Shown here: positions 6,876 through 14,066 of the stretch, piece after piece | Layout of the letters: each line of letters starts with the position of its first letter | Numbering within the stretch: position 1 is the first letter of the stretch | Assembly (NCBI GenBank): GCA_019247245.1 | Contig: JAFAPF010000474.1 | Coordinates: forward strand, 1-14,066 | Length of the DNA stretch: 14,066 nt | DNA from: Rubrobacter sp. | GTDB taxonomy: Bacteria; Actinomycetota; Rubrobacteria; Rubrobacterales; Rubrobacteraceae | Direction of reading: 5' to 3' | Made by a program: the position numbers and the translations under genes | Notes under the pieces: generated by a model | Told to the model about the DNA's origin: nothing | The model's database searches: none | What the model saw: the letters and a program-made list of their open reading frames with translations, nothing else

Positions 6876-8848
6876 AGCCGTGCCCCCACCGCCACCGCGG
6901 CCAGCGCGATAACCGCGATTAGGGCCACCACAAAGAACGCGTACTGGGCGCCCACTATCACCCCGAGGATCAAGACGCTGATCAACATGAACAACGCGTA
7001 GTTCTGCGCCCCGCCGGTCTGTAACGGCCTGAGCCTCTCGCCTATTCTCAGGAACGCGCGTCCGATGCCCCAGATTAGCTTGTTAAGGACCTGTAGGTCG
7101 AACTCTCGAACGAAGCGACCGATAGCCATCGCAGGTCGCACGAAAAGGACGTTGTAGATGTCATCGAAGTACCACCCTCTATCCAGAAAGGTATAGATAG
7201 GCGAGAACCTGTACGCAAGAGAGGTCGCCCACTCGGGTTTGGGCACATAGAACGCGTAGGCCAGAGCTATCCCCGCGAGCCCTACAACTACCGAGAGGGC
7301 AGCCGTAAGGAAGCTGAACGACTCCGGCTCTAGGGCGAGCGTCGTAGCGGCAAAATCGCTTGGGGCGACGAAATCGGCGAAGTAATCTCCTAGCGGCAAG
7401 CCGAACCCCTCAGGAATCCCGATCCAACCGCTCACCACAGAGAGGAAGGCCAAGATCACCATTGGACCCGTCATGATCCCCGGCGACTCGATCGCTTCGT
7501 GGGCTGCTTCCGTACGAGGTTCGCCCATAAAAGCGAGGAAGATCGCCCGGAAGATGTAGAAAGCAGTCAAAAAAACCGTCAGGAGCGCCATCCCGAACAA
7601 CACGTAGAAGTGCTCTATGAACGCAGCAGCCACGATGGCGTCCTTGCTCCAGAACCCGCTCAAGGGGAAGATCCCCGCGAGCGAGACCCCGGCGATCACC
7701 ATCGTCCAGAAGGTTATGGGCATCCTGTGCCTCAAACCGCCCATCTCGAAGACGTTGTAGCTATTCATGGCATAGATGATGCTTCCCGCGCAGAGGAATA
7801 GGAGCGCCTTGAAAAACGCGTGGTTATAGAGATGGAAGACCCCCGCAGTAAAAGAGCCGATCCCTAAGGCGAGCATCATGTACCCGAGCTGCGAGACCGT
7901 CGAGTAGGCGATGACACGCTTTATATCCTTCTTCGTGAGCGCCATCGTCGCCGCCATGAGCGCCGTGAAGCCCCCTATGTACGCTACCACGAGCATCGCT
8001 GTGGGGCTTTGGACGAAGATGTCATAGGTACGCGCCACGAGGTACACGCCCGCAGCGACCATCGTGGCGGCGTGGATCAAGGCAGAGACCGGAGTGGGGC
8101 CCTCCATGGCGTCTGGGAGCCAGACGTGTAATGGGAACTGGGCACTCTTGCCAATAGCACCCACAAAGACCAGCACCACCGCCGCCGTGAACAGGGAGCC
8201 GCCTATAAAGCCTACCTGAGCGGCCTCAAATATCCCCCTGTACGAAGTTGTTCCCGTGGCTCGCCAGAACATGATGATGCCTATAAACAGGGCCGCATCA
8301 CCGATCCGGGTGACGATGAACGCCTTCTGTGCCGCCTTGGCTGCCTGAGGCTTCTCGAACCAGTGCCCGATTAGTAGATACGAGCAAAGCCCAACCAGCT
8401 CCCAGAAGACGTAGAGCTCGATGAAGTTCGGCGCCAAAACGAGGCCCAGCATCGATGCGGTGAAGAGGTTCAGGACAGCGTAGTACCAGGCAAATCTCTT
8501 ATCGTCCTGCATAAAAGCCCCAGAGTAGAGCTGTATCATGAGGCTTACAAAGCACACCACGACCAGCATCACGGCCGCCAGGCCGTCTATGTACACCCCC
8601 ATCTGGAAAGAACCACCCGCACCGAGGTCAACCCAGTTAACCGCGAACTGTAGAGGAGCTCCGCTAATAGCTACGAAGTACAGTGCGAAGCCAGAGAAGA
8701 CCAGCGAGGTCGCTACTCCGAAGATGGCTACGTACTGGGCACCTTCTTTGAGGTAGCGTCCAAAGAGAGTCAGGAAGATGAAGACCAGCGCCGGGAGGGC
8801 CGGAATGGCCGTGATAATAACTTGCTGTCCTACAGTCTGCTGAGTCAA
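6872..8848 (-). CDS. nuoL: NADH-quinone oxidoreductase subunit L
   Basis: The largest and most distal proton-pumping membrane subunit of complex I; its long amphipathic lateral helix lies along the membrane arm. The 658-residue product has the expected motifs: Glu150 in YVFWELVGLCSYLLIG, Lys234 and His241 in GKSAQFPLHVWLPDAMEGPTPVS, the ATMVAAGVYL helix, KKDIKRVIAYSTVSQLGYM at about 306-324, and HLYNHAFFKALLFLCAGS at about 339-356. The C-terminal third (about 510-658) contains the lateral helix region and final membrane helix. Start is TTG at 8848, seven bases after the nuoK stop; a G-rich GGGTAAGGG element precedes it, overlapping the end of nuoK. No ATG lies nearby in frame. Confidence 0.96.
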   Translation of the reverse strand: MTQQTVGQQVIITAIPALPALVFIFLTLFGRYLKEGAQYVAIFGVATSLVFSGFALYFVAISGAPLQFAVNWVDLGAGGSFQMGVYIDGLAAVMLVVVCFVSLMIQLYSGAFMQDDKRFAWYYAVLNLFTASMLGLVLAPNFIELYVFWELVGLCSYLLIGHWFEKPQAAKAAQKAFIVTRIGDAALFIGIIMFWRATGTTSYRGIFEAAQVGFIGGSLFTAAVVLVFVGAIGKSAQFPLHVWLPDAMEGPTPVSALIHAATMVAAGVYLVARTYDIFVQSPTAMLVVAYIGGFTALMAATMALTKKDIKRVIAYSTVSQLGYMMLALGIGSFTAGVFHLYNHAFFKALLFLCAGSIIYAMNSYNVFEMGGLRHRMPITFWTMVIAGVSLAGIFPLSGFWSKDAIVAAAFIEHFYVLFGMALLTVFLTAFYIFRAIFLAFMGEPRTEAAHEAIESPGIMTGPMVILAFLSVVSGWIGIPEGFGLPLGDYFADFVAPSDFAATTLALEPESFSFLTAALSVVVGLAGIALAYAFYVPKPEWATSLAYRFSPIYTFLDRGWYFDDIYNVLFVRPAMAIGRFVREFDLQVLNKLIWGIGRAFLRIGERLRPLQTGGAQNYALFMLISVLILGVIVGAQYAFFVVALIAVIALAAVAVGARL

Positions 8849-8855
8849 TGAGCCC

Positions 8856-9197
8856 TTACCCCTTCATGAGGTTTATGTCGTCCACGTTCACTGTCTTGCG
8901 CGTGCGGTACACAGCCAGCACCACCGCGAGCCCGACGGCGATCTCTGCGGCGGCCACGGCGATCACCAGCACAGCGTAGCCCGCTCCTGCTCCACCCGCG
9001 TTCGGCAGATAATCCGCAAACGCTACGAGCGAGAGGTTGACGGCGTTGAGCATGAGCTCGATGCACATGAACACCACCACGGCGTTGCGACGAATGAGAG
9101 CCCCCCACGCCCCGATAGCGAACATTATCGCTCCGACCACGAGGTATCCTTCCAGCGGGATCGTCGCGTTCAACGTGTCTAAAAACTGTTGAAGCAT
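8856..9197 (-). CDS. nuoK: NADH-quinone oxidoreductase subunit K
   Basis: Small membrane subunit with three helices, homologous to MrpC, in the proton path between NuoH and the antiporter-like subunits. The 113-residue product has the two conserved membrane glutamates: Glu47 in MCIELMLNAVNL (TM2) and Glu85 in AAAEIAVGLAVVLA (TM3). Start is ATG at 9197, sharing one base with the nuoJ stop (TGATG). The C-terminus RTRKTVNVDDINLMKG is typical. Confidence 0.96.
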   Translation of the reverse strand: MLQQFLDTLNATIPLEGYLVVGAIMFAIGAWGALIRRNAVVVFMCIELMLNAVNLSLVAFADYLPNAGGAGAGYAVLVIAVAAAEIAVGLAVVLAVYRTRKTVNVDDINLMKG

Positions 9198-9736
9198 CAG
9201 CCGTCCACCTCTTGGCGATCGACCCCTTCGCCGGTCTTACGACGACTGACCACGATCGCCGCTATCACCGCGACCAACAACAACACCGAGATCACCTCAA
9301 AGAGCAGCCCGAAGATCGGCGGCGCTCCGTTCACACCGAGCAGAATCTCGCCCAAGCTTCCAGGCTCCTGCAGCCCGTTCCCCGGCTTCGTGTAACCCCA
9401 ATCTTGTATGATCAGGATGTACGCTAGGAACGTCCCAACCCCGATGGCAGAGAACAATCCCGGCCAATGCTGTTTCTGGATGATCGTTCTGAAGCGCCGC
9501 ACCTGGGGCCTTTGCGTGAACATGATCCCAAACAGGATGACGACCGTGACGGCACCGACGTAGATAAGGACCTGGAAAGCCGCGAGTGCCGGGGCGTTGA
9601 GCATCACGAAGAAGCCCGCCACGCCCAAGAAGGAAGCCGACATTAACAGAGCCGAATGCACTACGTTGCGGCTCAGGACCACCCCGAGCGCCGAGATCAG
9701 GGTCATCGCCGTCAAAAAGACGAACGCGACGGTCAA
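9197..9736 (-). CDS. nuoJ: NADH-quinone oxidoreductase subunit J
   Basis: Membrane subunit (ND6 homologue) with five predicted helices; its TM3 changes shape during coupling. The 179-residue product contains the hallmark YVGAVTVVILFGIMF (about 59-73), after SALLMSASFLGVAGFFVMLNAPALAAFQVLI, and a last helix VISVLLLVAVIAAIVV. The hydrophilic stretch around 110-145 carries little conservation, as usual. Start is TTG at 9736, overlapping the nuoI stop by four bases (TTGA); the frame and the expected MTVAFVFLTAM N-terminus support it. Confidence 0.95.
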   Translation of the reverse strand: MTVAFVFLTAMTLISALGVVLSRNVVHSALLMSASFLGVAGFFVMLNAPALAAFQVLIYVGAVTVVILFGIMFTQRPQVRRFRTIIQKQHWPGLFSAIGVGTFLAYILIIQDWGYTKPGNGLQEPGSLGEILLGVNGAPPIFGLLFEVISVLLLVAVIAAIVVSRRKTGEGVDRQEVDG

Positions 9737-10215
9737 GCCGTGGTGTCCTTTTTGGGAGCAGTCTTGGCGGGCTTCTTCTTTTTCACCGTGGGCTTCGGAT
9801 CTATAGTGGGGTCAACAGGGCGCTCACCGAACTGGCGAGCGAGCTCCAGGCGGTTGTAGGCTTGTATCTCAAACTCTTCAGTGTGGTAAATGCAGTTGAC
9901 GGGGCAGACCTCCACGCACAGACCGCAGTACAAGCAGCGCGAGTCGTCAATGACGAACCCGACCGCGTAAGGTTTGGGCTTCCCGGAGCCGTCGATGTCA
10001 CGCTTCTCCTGCTCTATGGAGATGCAGTGGTCCGGACAGATCCTCTGGCATTGCAAGCACGCGATGCAGCGGTCCATATCCACCGTGAGCATCCCCCGGC
10101 TCCGCTCGGGGAGCGGGCGCTTATAATCGGGGTACTGGCGGGTTACTTTCTTGTCGAAGAGGTGCTTAAGGGTGATACCCATCCCCTTCAGAATTCCCTG
10201 TCCTAGCTTGGGCAC
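9733..10215 (-). CDS. nuoI: NADH-quinone oxidoreductase subunit I, two-[4Fe-4S] ferredoxin-like
   Basis: Peripheral-arm subunit carrying clusters N6a and N6b, passing electrons to NuoB and then quinone. The 160-residue product has both cluster motifs: C50, C53, C56, C60 in CIACLQCQRICP with C64, and C94, C97, C100, C104 in CLYCGLCVEVCP with C108. The C-terminal 25 residues are lysine- and proline-rich (PTVKKKKPAKTAPKK), an extension beyond the usual fold. Start is GTG at 10215 with AAGGAGA 7 bases upstream; the nuoH stop codon TAA forms part of that site. In a complex lacking NuoEFG this subunit would be the natural electron entry point, for example from ferredoxin; that is inference. Confidence 0.97.
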   Translation of the reverse strand: MPKLGQGILKGMGITLKHLFDKKVTRQYPDYKRPLPERSRGMLTVDMDRCIACLQCQRICPDHCISIEQEKRDIDGSGKPKPYAVGFVIDDSRCLYCGLCVEVCPVNCIYHTEEFEIQAYNRLELARQFGERPVDPTIDPKPTVKKKKPAKTAPKKDTTA

Positions 10216-10222
10216 AACAAAC

Positions 10223-10229
10223 TCTCCTT
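10223..10229 (-). promoter_or_regulatory. Ribosome binding site of nuoI overlapping the nuoH stop
   Basis: Minus-strand AAGGAGA, 7 bases before GTG 10215; the preceding T makes the nuoH stop TAA. It decides the GTG start. Confidence 0.75.
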
Positions 10230-11223
10230 AGATTATGAGCATCACACCGGCCGTAACAAGAAGCCAGACCAGACAGATTGGCACGAGTATCTTCCAACCG
10301 AAGTCCATAAGCTGGTCCATCCTGAGACGCGGAACGGTCCACCGGATCCACTGAAAGGTGAACATGATCAGCGCCGTCTTGAGGCCAAACCAGATCCAAT
10401 CGAAATTGCCGAGGTCGAGGAACTCAACCGGCGGCTGCCAGCCTCCCAAAAAGAGCGTGACGTGCAGCGCCGAGATCAGGCCCATCGAGGCGAACTCCGA
10501 AGCCTGGATTAAGCCCCAGGTCATCCCGGAGTACTCGACCATGAACCCGCCGGAGATCTCGCTCTCCCCCTCCGGAAGGTCGAAGGGCACCCTCCTGGCT
10601 TCGGCCAGCCCGGCAATGTAGAACACGACGAACATGGGGAACTGCGGCAAGAAGTACCAATGCCAGAACCCGCCGCTCTGAGCGTTCACAATGTCCACAA
10701 GCGAGAGGCTACCAGCCAGCAAGATAACCCCGAGCAGGCTCAGGATTAGGGGCACCTCGTAGGAGATCATCTGCGCTGCTCCTCTCAAGGCCCCCAAGAG
10801 CGAGAAGTTGGAGCGGCTACCATAGCCAGCCATGATCACGCCCAAAGCCCCGATGGACGTTATGGCTATAAAGAACACGATTGCGATGTTGAGGTCTGCT
10901 ACTACCGCCTCAGGCGCGAACGGGATGACCAGCCACACGGCCGCCGCCGGGATGAACATGGCGATAGGGGCAGCGAGGAAGATCCAACGATCCGCTCTGT
11001 TGGGTGAGACGTTCTCCTTAGTGAACAGCTTGAAGATGTCTGCTGCCGGCTGCAATAGCCCACGCGGCCCCACACGATTGGGACCGTAGCGGAGCTGGAT
11101 GTAGGCGGACACCTTACGCTCGGCCAAAGTGAGGATGGCCGCCAGGTTAAGCACCAGAAACAATATGAGGGCAAAGGAGATCAAGAACCTCAAAGGTTCA
11201 TGGTTAAGGATATCTAAGCTCAA
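10228..11223 (-). CDS. nuoH: NADH-quinone oxidoreductase subunit H
   Basis: Membrane subunit (ND1 homologue) that forms the quinone chamber and joins the peripheral arm to the membrane arm. The 331-residue product shows ERKVSAYIQLRYGPNRVGP at 35-53, GLLQPAADIFKLFTKE at 55-70, the cytosolic loop SLLGALRGAAQMISYEVPL at 141-159, RRVPFDLPEGESEISGGF at 210-227 with EYSGM, and FLGGW at 258-262. These acidic loop residues link quinone reduction to pumping. The usual GWxSNNKY segment is replaced by GYGSRSNF (133-140). Start is TTG at 11223, 13 bases after nuoD, with GAGGGT 8 bases upstream overlapping the nuoD stop. The short nuoD-nuoH gap shows that nuoE, nuoF and nuoG are absent from their usual place. 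Confidence 0.96.
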   Translation of the reverse strand: MSLDILNHEPLRFLISFALILFLVLNLAAILTLAERKVSAYIQLRYGPNRVGPRGLLQPAADIFKLFTKENVSPNRADRWIFLAAPIAMFIPAAAVWLVIPFAPEAVVADLNIAIVFFIAITSIGALGVIMAGYGSRSNFSLLGALRGAAQMISYEVPLILSLLGVILLAGSLSLVDIVNAQSGGFWHWYFLPQFPMFVVFYIAGLAEARRVPFDLPEGESEISGGFMVEYSGMTWGLIQASEFASMGLISALHVTLFLGGWQPPVEFLDLGNFDWIWFGLKTALIMFTFQWIRWTVPRLRMDQLMDFGWKILVPICLVWLLVTAGVMLII

Positions 11224-11231
11224 AGCCCTAG

Positions 11232-11237
11232 ACCCTC
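11232..11237 (-). promoter_or_regulatory. Ribosome binding site supporting the TTG start of nuoH
   Basis: Minus-strand GAGGGT, 8 bases before TTG 11223. It shares its first base with the last base of the nuoD stop codon. Confidence 0.6.
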
Positions 11238-12421
11238 TACTTATCCCAGGCCCCGGAGACCGGGTCTATAAGGCCCATGATCGGCATGATGTCCGGCAGA
11301 TAATGGCCGGGGACGATCTCCTGGAGGAGCTGCATGTTTACGGTGCATGGGGTCCTGTAGTGGACCCGGTATGGGGTATCGGAGCCGTCGGAGACAACGT
11401 GGACCGCGTACTCGCCTCGCGCGGACTCGGCCCGTCCGAAGCCGTCACCTTCCGGCGGCCGGATACGGCGGCCCAGATCGGCCATAACCTCCCCCTCTGG
11501 CAGAGCTTCAAGGATCTGCTTTATCATCCGGATGCTCTCCCGCACCTCGCCGATCCTGACGCGATAAGAAGCCTCGACGTCGCCGGCCTCGTCGGTGATC
11601 ACGTTGAAGTCGAGGTTCTTATACCAGCCGTAGGTATAGTCGCGGCGTACGTCGTAGCTCACACCGGTGCACCTCAAGGGTGGCCCTGTGAGACCCATTT
11701 CGACGGCTTTTTCCTGCGTTATCTTACCAACGTTTCTGGTGCGAGCAACGAAGATCTCATTACCTTCTATGAGATCTATAAAGTCCGGGTTGAGACGCTC
11801 TTCCAGGCTTTCTACGTACTCCCACATCCGCTCAGGCATACCTTCTGGGAGATCGGATTTCACGCCTCCGATGCGGATGTAGTGGAACATCATCCGCGCT
11901 CCGGTTATGGCCTCGAACATGTCTTGTATGCGCTCCCGCTCCCGGAAAGCGTACAAGATCGGGGTAAACGCCCCAAGCTCCAACAGCAGGAAGCCTATGG
12001 AGGGGATATGACTCATGATGCGACCGAGCTCGTTCAACAACGCACGTATGGCATCCGCGCGGGGTGGTATCTCCGCCTCCAGGAGGTCCTCGACCGCCAT
12101 GCAGTAACCGTACTCCATGGCGATGTTGTTCATGTAGTCTATGCGATCTGTGATTGGGACAACCGCTGGATACATGCGGTTCTCAGAAATCTTCTCCTTG
12201 CTACGGTGCAGGTAGCCCATTACAGGATCACAACGCACCACGGTCTCGCCGTCGAGCTGCAAAATCAGCCGTAAGAGGCCATGCATAGCCGGGTGCTGAG
12301 GCCCCATATTCATGTCCAAGGTCTCGAGCCCAAACTCATCCCGGATGGCGGTGCCGGCCAGTCGTCCGCTCGCTCGCTCCTCTACTGTCTGCTCCCCGGC
12401 TCCGCGCTCTTCTCTAATCAT
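11237..12421 (-). CDS. nuoD: NADH-quinone oxidoreductase subunit D
   Basis: Peripheral-arm 49-kDa homologue; with NuoB it forms the quinone headgroup site. The 394-residue product has [14 protein letters not shown] at 39-52, [12 protein letters not shown] at 69-80, DRIDYMNN at 92-99, [16 protein letters not shown] in the middle and a C-terminal YRVHYRTP segment ending DPVSGAWDK. The quinone-binding His and Tyr of the family appear to correspond to His47 and Tyr96, both retained with the expected 49-residue spacing. The terminal residue is Lys, where the family nearly always ends in DR. It is a separate gene, not a nuoCD fusion. Start is ATG at 12421, two bases after the nuoC stop; the first 30 residues are poorly conserved and charged, so a start slightly downstream is conceivable but no better site is visible. 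Confidence 0.97.
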   Translation of the reverse strand: MIREERGAGEQTVEERASGRLAGTAIRDEFGLETLDMNMGPQHPAMHGLLRLILQLDGETVVRCDPVMGYLHRSKEKISENRMYPAVVPITDRIDYMNNIAMEYGYCMAVEDLLEAEIPPRADAIRALLNELGRIMSHIPSIGFLLLELGAFTPILYAFRERERIQDMFEAITGARMMFHYIRIGGVKSDLPEGMPERMWEYVESLEERLNPDFIDLIEGNEIFVARTRNVGKITQEKAVEMGLTGPPLRCTGVSYDVRRDYTYGWYKNLDFNVITDEAGDVEASYRVRIGEVRESIRMIKQILEALPEGEVMADLGRRIRPPEGDGFGRAESARGEYAVHVVSDGSDTPYRVHYRTPCTVNMQLLQEIVPGHYLPDIMPIMGLIDPVSGAWDK

Positions 12422-12423
12422 TC

Positions 12424-12915
12424 TTATCGCAGGCCTTCGAACGTCCGTTTGGTGCTTATTTCGAAACTCTTCAACAACGGATGGTGATCAAAATGATCCT
12501 GCCACATATACAGTCGTCTGAGATCGGGGTGTCCCTTGAAGGCGATCCCGAACATATCGTAGGCCTCACGCTCGTGCCAGTTGGCGGTAGGATAGATCCT
12601 AGTCACCGAGTCTATGACCGGCTCCTCGCCCTCAAGGGTTGTCTTGACCCGCACGGTCCCACCACGCAGATCCAAGAGCTCGTAGGTTAGCTCGTAGGAT
12701 CCCTCCAAGTCCACAACCGTGATGAATGAGAGGTGCAAGACCCCCAAAGACTCTCGAGCCGTCGTCAAGATCGCTGGCAAGAGGTCGGGTCTGATCACGA
12801 GCCGTACTACGTTCTTCTCGACCGACGCCTCCTGAAGCTCGTGCCGGCCACGAAAGCCTTCGAGGTAATGGTCCAACCTGCCATTCAGGTCACCCTCTGG
12901 TAACGTAACGGTCAT
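12424..12915 (-). CDS. nuoC: NADH-quinone oxidoreductase subunit C
   Basis: Peripheral-arm 30-kDa homologue that packs against NuoD. The 163-residue product contains the signature [18 protein letters not shown] at 107-124 and GHPDLRRL at 128-135. Downstream, where the family usually reads GHPLRKDY, this protein has HHPLLKSFE at 144-152, and the C-terminus [11 protein letters not shown] follows. Start is ATG at 12915, two bases after the nuoB stop. The N-terminal 60 residues are weakly conserved, as usual. Confidence 0.95.
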   Translation of the reverse strand: MTVTLPEGDLNGRLDHYLEGFRGRHELQEASVEKNVVRLVIRPDLLPAILTTARESLGVLHLSFITVVDLEGSYELTYELLDLRGGTVRVKTTLEGEEPVIDSVTRIYPTANWHEREAYDMFGIAFKGHPDLRRLYMWQDHFDHHPLLKSFEISTKRTFEGLR

Positions 12916-12917
12916 CT

Positions 12918-13655
12918 CTACGCTGTGCCCTTGGGGTCCGCGGGCTCCTCAGCAGCACCATTTTCCTGGGTGTTGCCAGGATCTTCGGGCACCCAGCCAA
13001 CGTCGGTCATAGCAGCAGGCGGCATGCCCTTGCGCTCGAAAACATAAGTGCGCTCCAAAGGCTTTATACCCTCGAAGCGAGGCGCCTTGCCCTCGCTTAT
13101 GTTTGTGTACTCACGCTCAGGGAGGTACTCAAGGAAATTCCCCTCTTCGTCCACGAGCGCAGGGCGCGGCCTCTCGTAGCCGACCTGCTGGGCGCGTTCG
13201 ATCTTCTTCTGGAGCGTCATGATTCCGAAGATCAACGCTTCGGGGCGCGGTGGGCAGCCGGGCACGTAGACGTCGACCGGGATTACGCGATCCGCACCCA
13301 TGAGAACCGAATAACCATCGAGGAATGGTCCACCCGAGATGGCACAGGCGCCCATAGCTATCACCCACTTGGGCTCGGGCATCTGCTCGTAGAGGCGTGT
13401 CATCCGCTCGGCCATCTTGGTCGAAACGGTGCCAGAGACGATCATGACGTCCGCCTGCCGCGGTGAGGCGGTAAAGAACCCTGCCCCGAAGCGGTCGAGG
13501 TCGTTGTGCGCCATGCCGGTGGACATCATCTCGATCGCACAGCATGCCAGGCCGAACTGCAAGGGCCATAAAGAGTTTTTTCTCGCCCAGTTAAAGAGCT
13601 TGTCCGAGCTCGTCGTTAACATGTTTGGTTCGTTGAACCTCTGCATCACACCCAC
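12918..13655 (-). CDS. nuoB: NADH-quinone oxidoreductase subunit B
   Basis: Peripheral-arm subunit (PSST homologue) holding cluster N2, the last iron-sulfur centre before quinone. Cluster ligands are visible: tandem Cys38-Cys39 in [11 protein letters not shown], Cys104 in MGACAISGG and Cys134 in [10 protein letters not shown]. The product is 245 residues; the core family fold ends around residue 165-175, so about 70 residues form a C-terminal extension ending in an acidic, Pro/Gly-rich tail ([18 protein letters not shown]). GTG at 13655 is taken as the start because GGGAG lies 7 bases upstream. An alternative ATG at 13646, which shares one base with the nuoA stop, would sit too far (16 bases) from that site. 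Confidence 0.96.
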   Translation of the reverse strand: MGVMQRFNEPNMLTTSSDKLFNWARKNSLWPLQFGLACCAIEMMSTGMAHNDLDRFGAGFFTASPRQADVMIVSGTVSTKMAERMTRLYEQMPEPKWVIAMGACAISGGPFLDGYSVLMGADRVIPVDVYVPGCPPRPEALIFGIMTLQKKIERAQQVGYERPRPALVDEEGNFLEYLPEREYTNISEGKAPRFEGIKPLERTYVFERKGMPPAAMTDVGWVPEDPGNTQENGAAEEPADPKGTA

Positions 13656-14062
13656 TTAAGGGCTCCCTTCTTCCAGGCATAGGCAAGCCCTACGCCCAAT
13701 ATGAGCACGAAAATCACCATCTCCACAAAGCCGTACAAGCCGAGGCTCCGGTAGATCACGGCCCAGGGATAAAGGAACGCCGCCTCGACGTCGAAGATCA
13801 GGAAAAGTAGCGCAAAGACGTAGTAACGGACTGGGAACGGGCGCCACGGGTCCGTAACCGGCGTTTCACCAGTCTCGTAGTTCTGGCCCTTCATCCGCGA
13901 GCCCTTGCTGCTCGGCGCGATCAGACGCGCCAAGGCCAACGTGGTGGCTACAAACCCGGCGACCAGCAAGATGAACAAACCCACATACACATAGAGCGTG
14001 CCGTAACCTACCTCCTGCATCCCTTGCAATAAAGCTAGCGACAAATCAGGGCCTTTCTTCAA
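13646..14062 (-). CDS. nuoA: NADH-quinone oxidoreductase subunit A (start near window edge)
   Basis: Membrane subunit (ND3 homologue) with three helices whose first loop reaches the quinone chamber. The product is up to 138 residues and shows [22 protein letters not shown], then [19 protein letters not shown], and the C-terminal helix ending [11 protein letters not shown]. The loop position often occupied by Cys (YECG) is Thr (YETG). TTG at 14062 is only four bases from the window end, so its ribosome binding site cannot be seen and the true start could lie beyond the edge. ATG at 14020 would give a 124-residue protein, closer to the family norm. The stop overlaps the nuoB start by 10 bases. 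Confidence 0.93.
   Translation of the reverse strand: MKKGPDLSLALLQGMQEVGYGTLYVYVGLFILLVAGFVATTLALARLIAPSSKGSRMKGQNYETGETPVTDPWRPFPVRYYVFALLFLIFDVEAAFLYPWAVIYRSLGLYGFVEMVIFVLILGVGLAYAWKKGALKWV
13663..13667 (-). promoter_or_regulatory. Ribosome binding site deciding the nuoB start
   Basis: Minus-strand GGGAG inside the nuoA 3' end, 7 bases before GTG 13655. It favours this start over ATG 13646. Confidence 0.6.
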
Positions 14063-14066
14063 ACGT

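Noticed and set aside
11129..12274. Plus-strand open frame of 381 codons opposite nuoD
   Set aside because: It is an antisense shadow of an intact, well-recognised nuoD and part of nuoH; its translation resembles no family and it lacks a ribosome binding site.

Overview
The window is one end of a bacterial chromosome segment in which every recognisable gene lies on the minus strand. In transcription order (high to low coordinates) it holds an 11-gene complex I operon nuoA-B-C-D-H-I-J-K-L-M-N, a sugar nucleotidyltransferase of the mannose-1-phosphate guanylyltransferase type, a decayed comF-like gene, a long-form hibernation factor gene (hpf), and the N-terminal 380 codons of secA, which runs off the left edge.

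Moderately high G+C in the genes, many GTG and TTG starts, good Shine-Dalgarno sites, long-form HPF, and a guanylyltransferase resembling the mycobacterial ManB/ManC group (recalled, not searched) suggest an actinobacterium. A deep-branching Rubrobacter-like or Thermoleophilia-like lineage is plausible but is an inference, and no rRNA is present to test it.

3973-14062: nuo genes are packed with overlaps of 1-10 bases or gaps of 13 bases or fewer, so they look like one transcript with translational coupling. The NADH-oxidising module genes nuoE, nuoF and nuoG are missing from their usual place: nuoD and nuoH are only 13 bases apart. The encoded parts are the Q module (B, C, D, I) and the membrane proton-pumping arm (A, H, J, K, L, M, N). 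Electrons may come from another donor such as ferredoxin, or nuoEFG may lie elsewhere. NuoM has an unusual loop after its TM7 lysine/histidine region.

3848-3972: a 125-base gap with an AT-rich 10-base tandem repeat and a small inverted repeat, probably the leader of the nucleotidyltransferase gene (2744-3847).

1822-2743: a degenerate, more AT-rich stretch. Its left part is a comF pseudogene in at least three reading frames. One of its frameshifts is explained by a 19-base expansion of a short repeat. The right part (about 2380-2743) has no recognisable gene, apart from a short open frame and two small hairpins.

1-1771: hpf (ribosome dimerisation during dormancy) followed by secA (preprotein translocase ATPase), a gene order common in Gram-positive bacteria, often with comF just upstream as here. 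I found no CRISPR array, tRNA, insertion sequence or phage gene, and no evidence of a new defence or mobile system. The most interesting signals are the reduced complex I, the NuoM loop and the visible decay path of comF.
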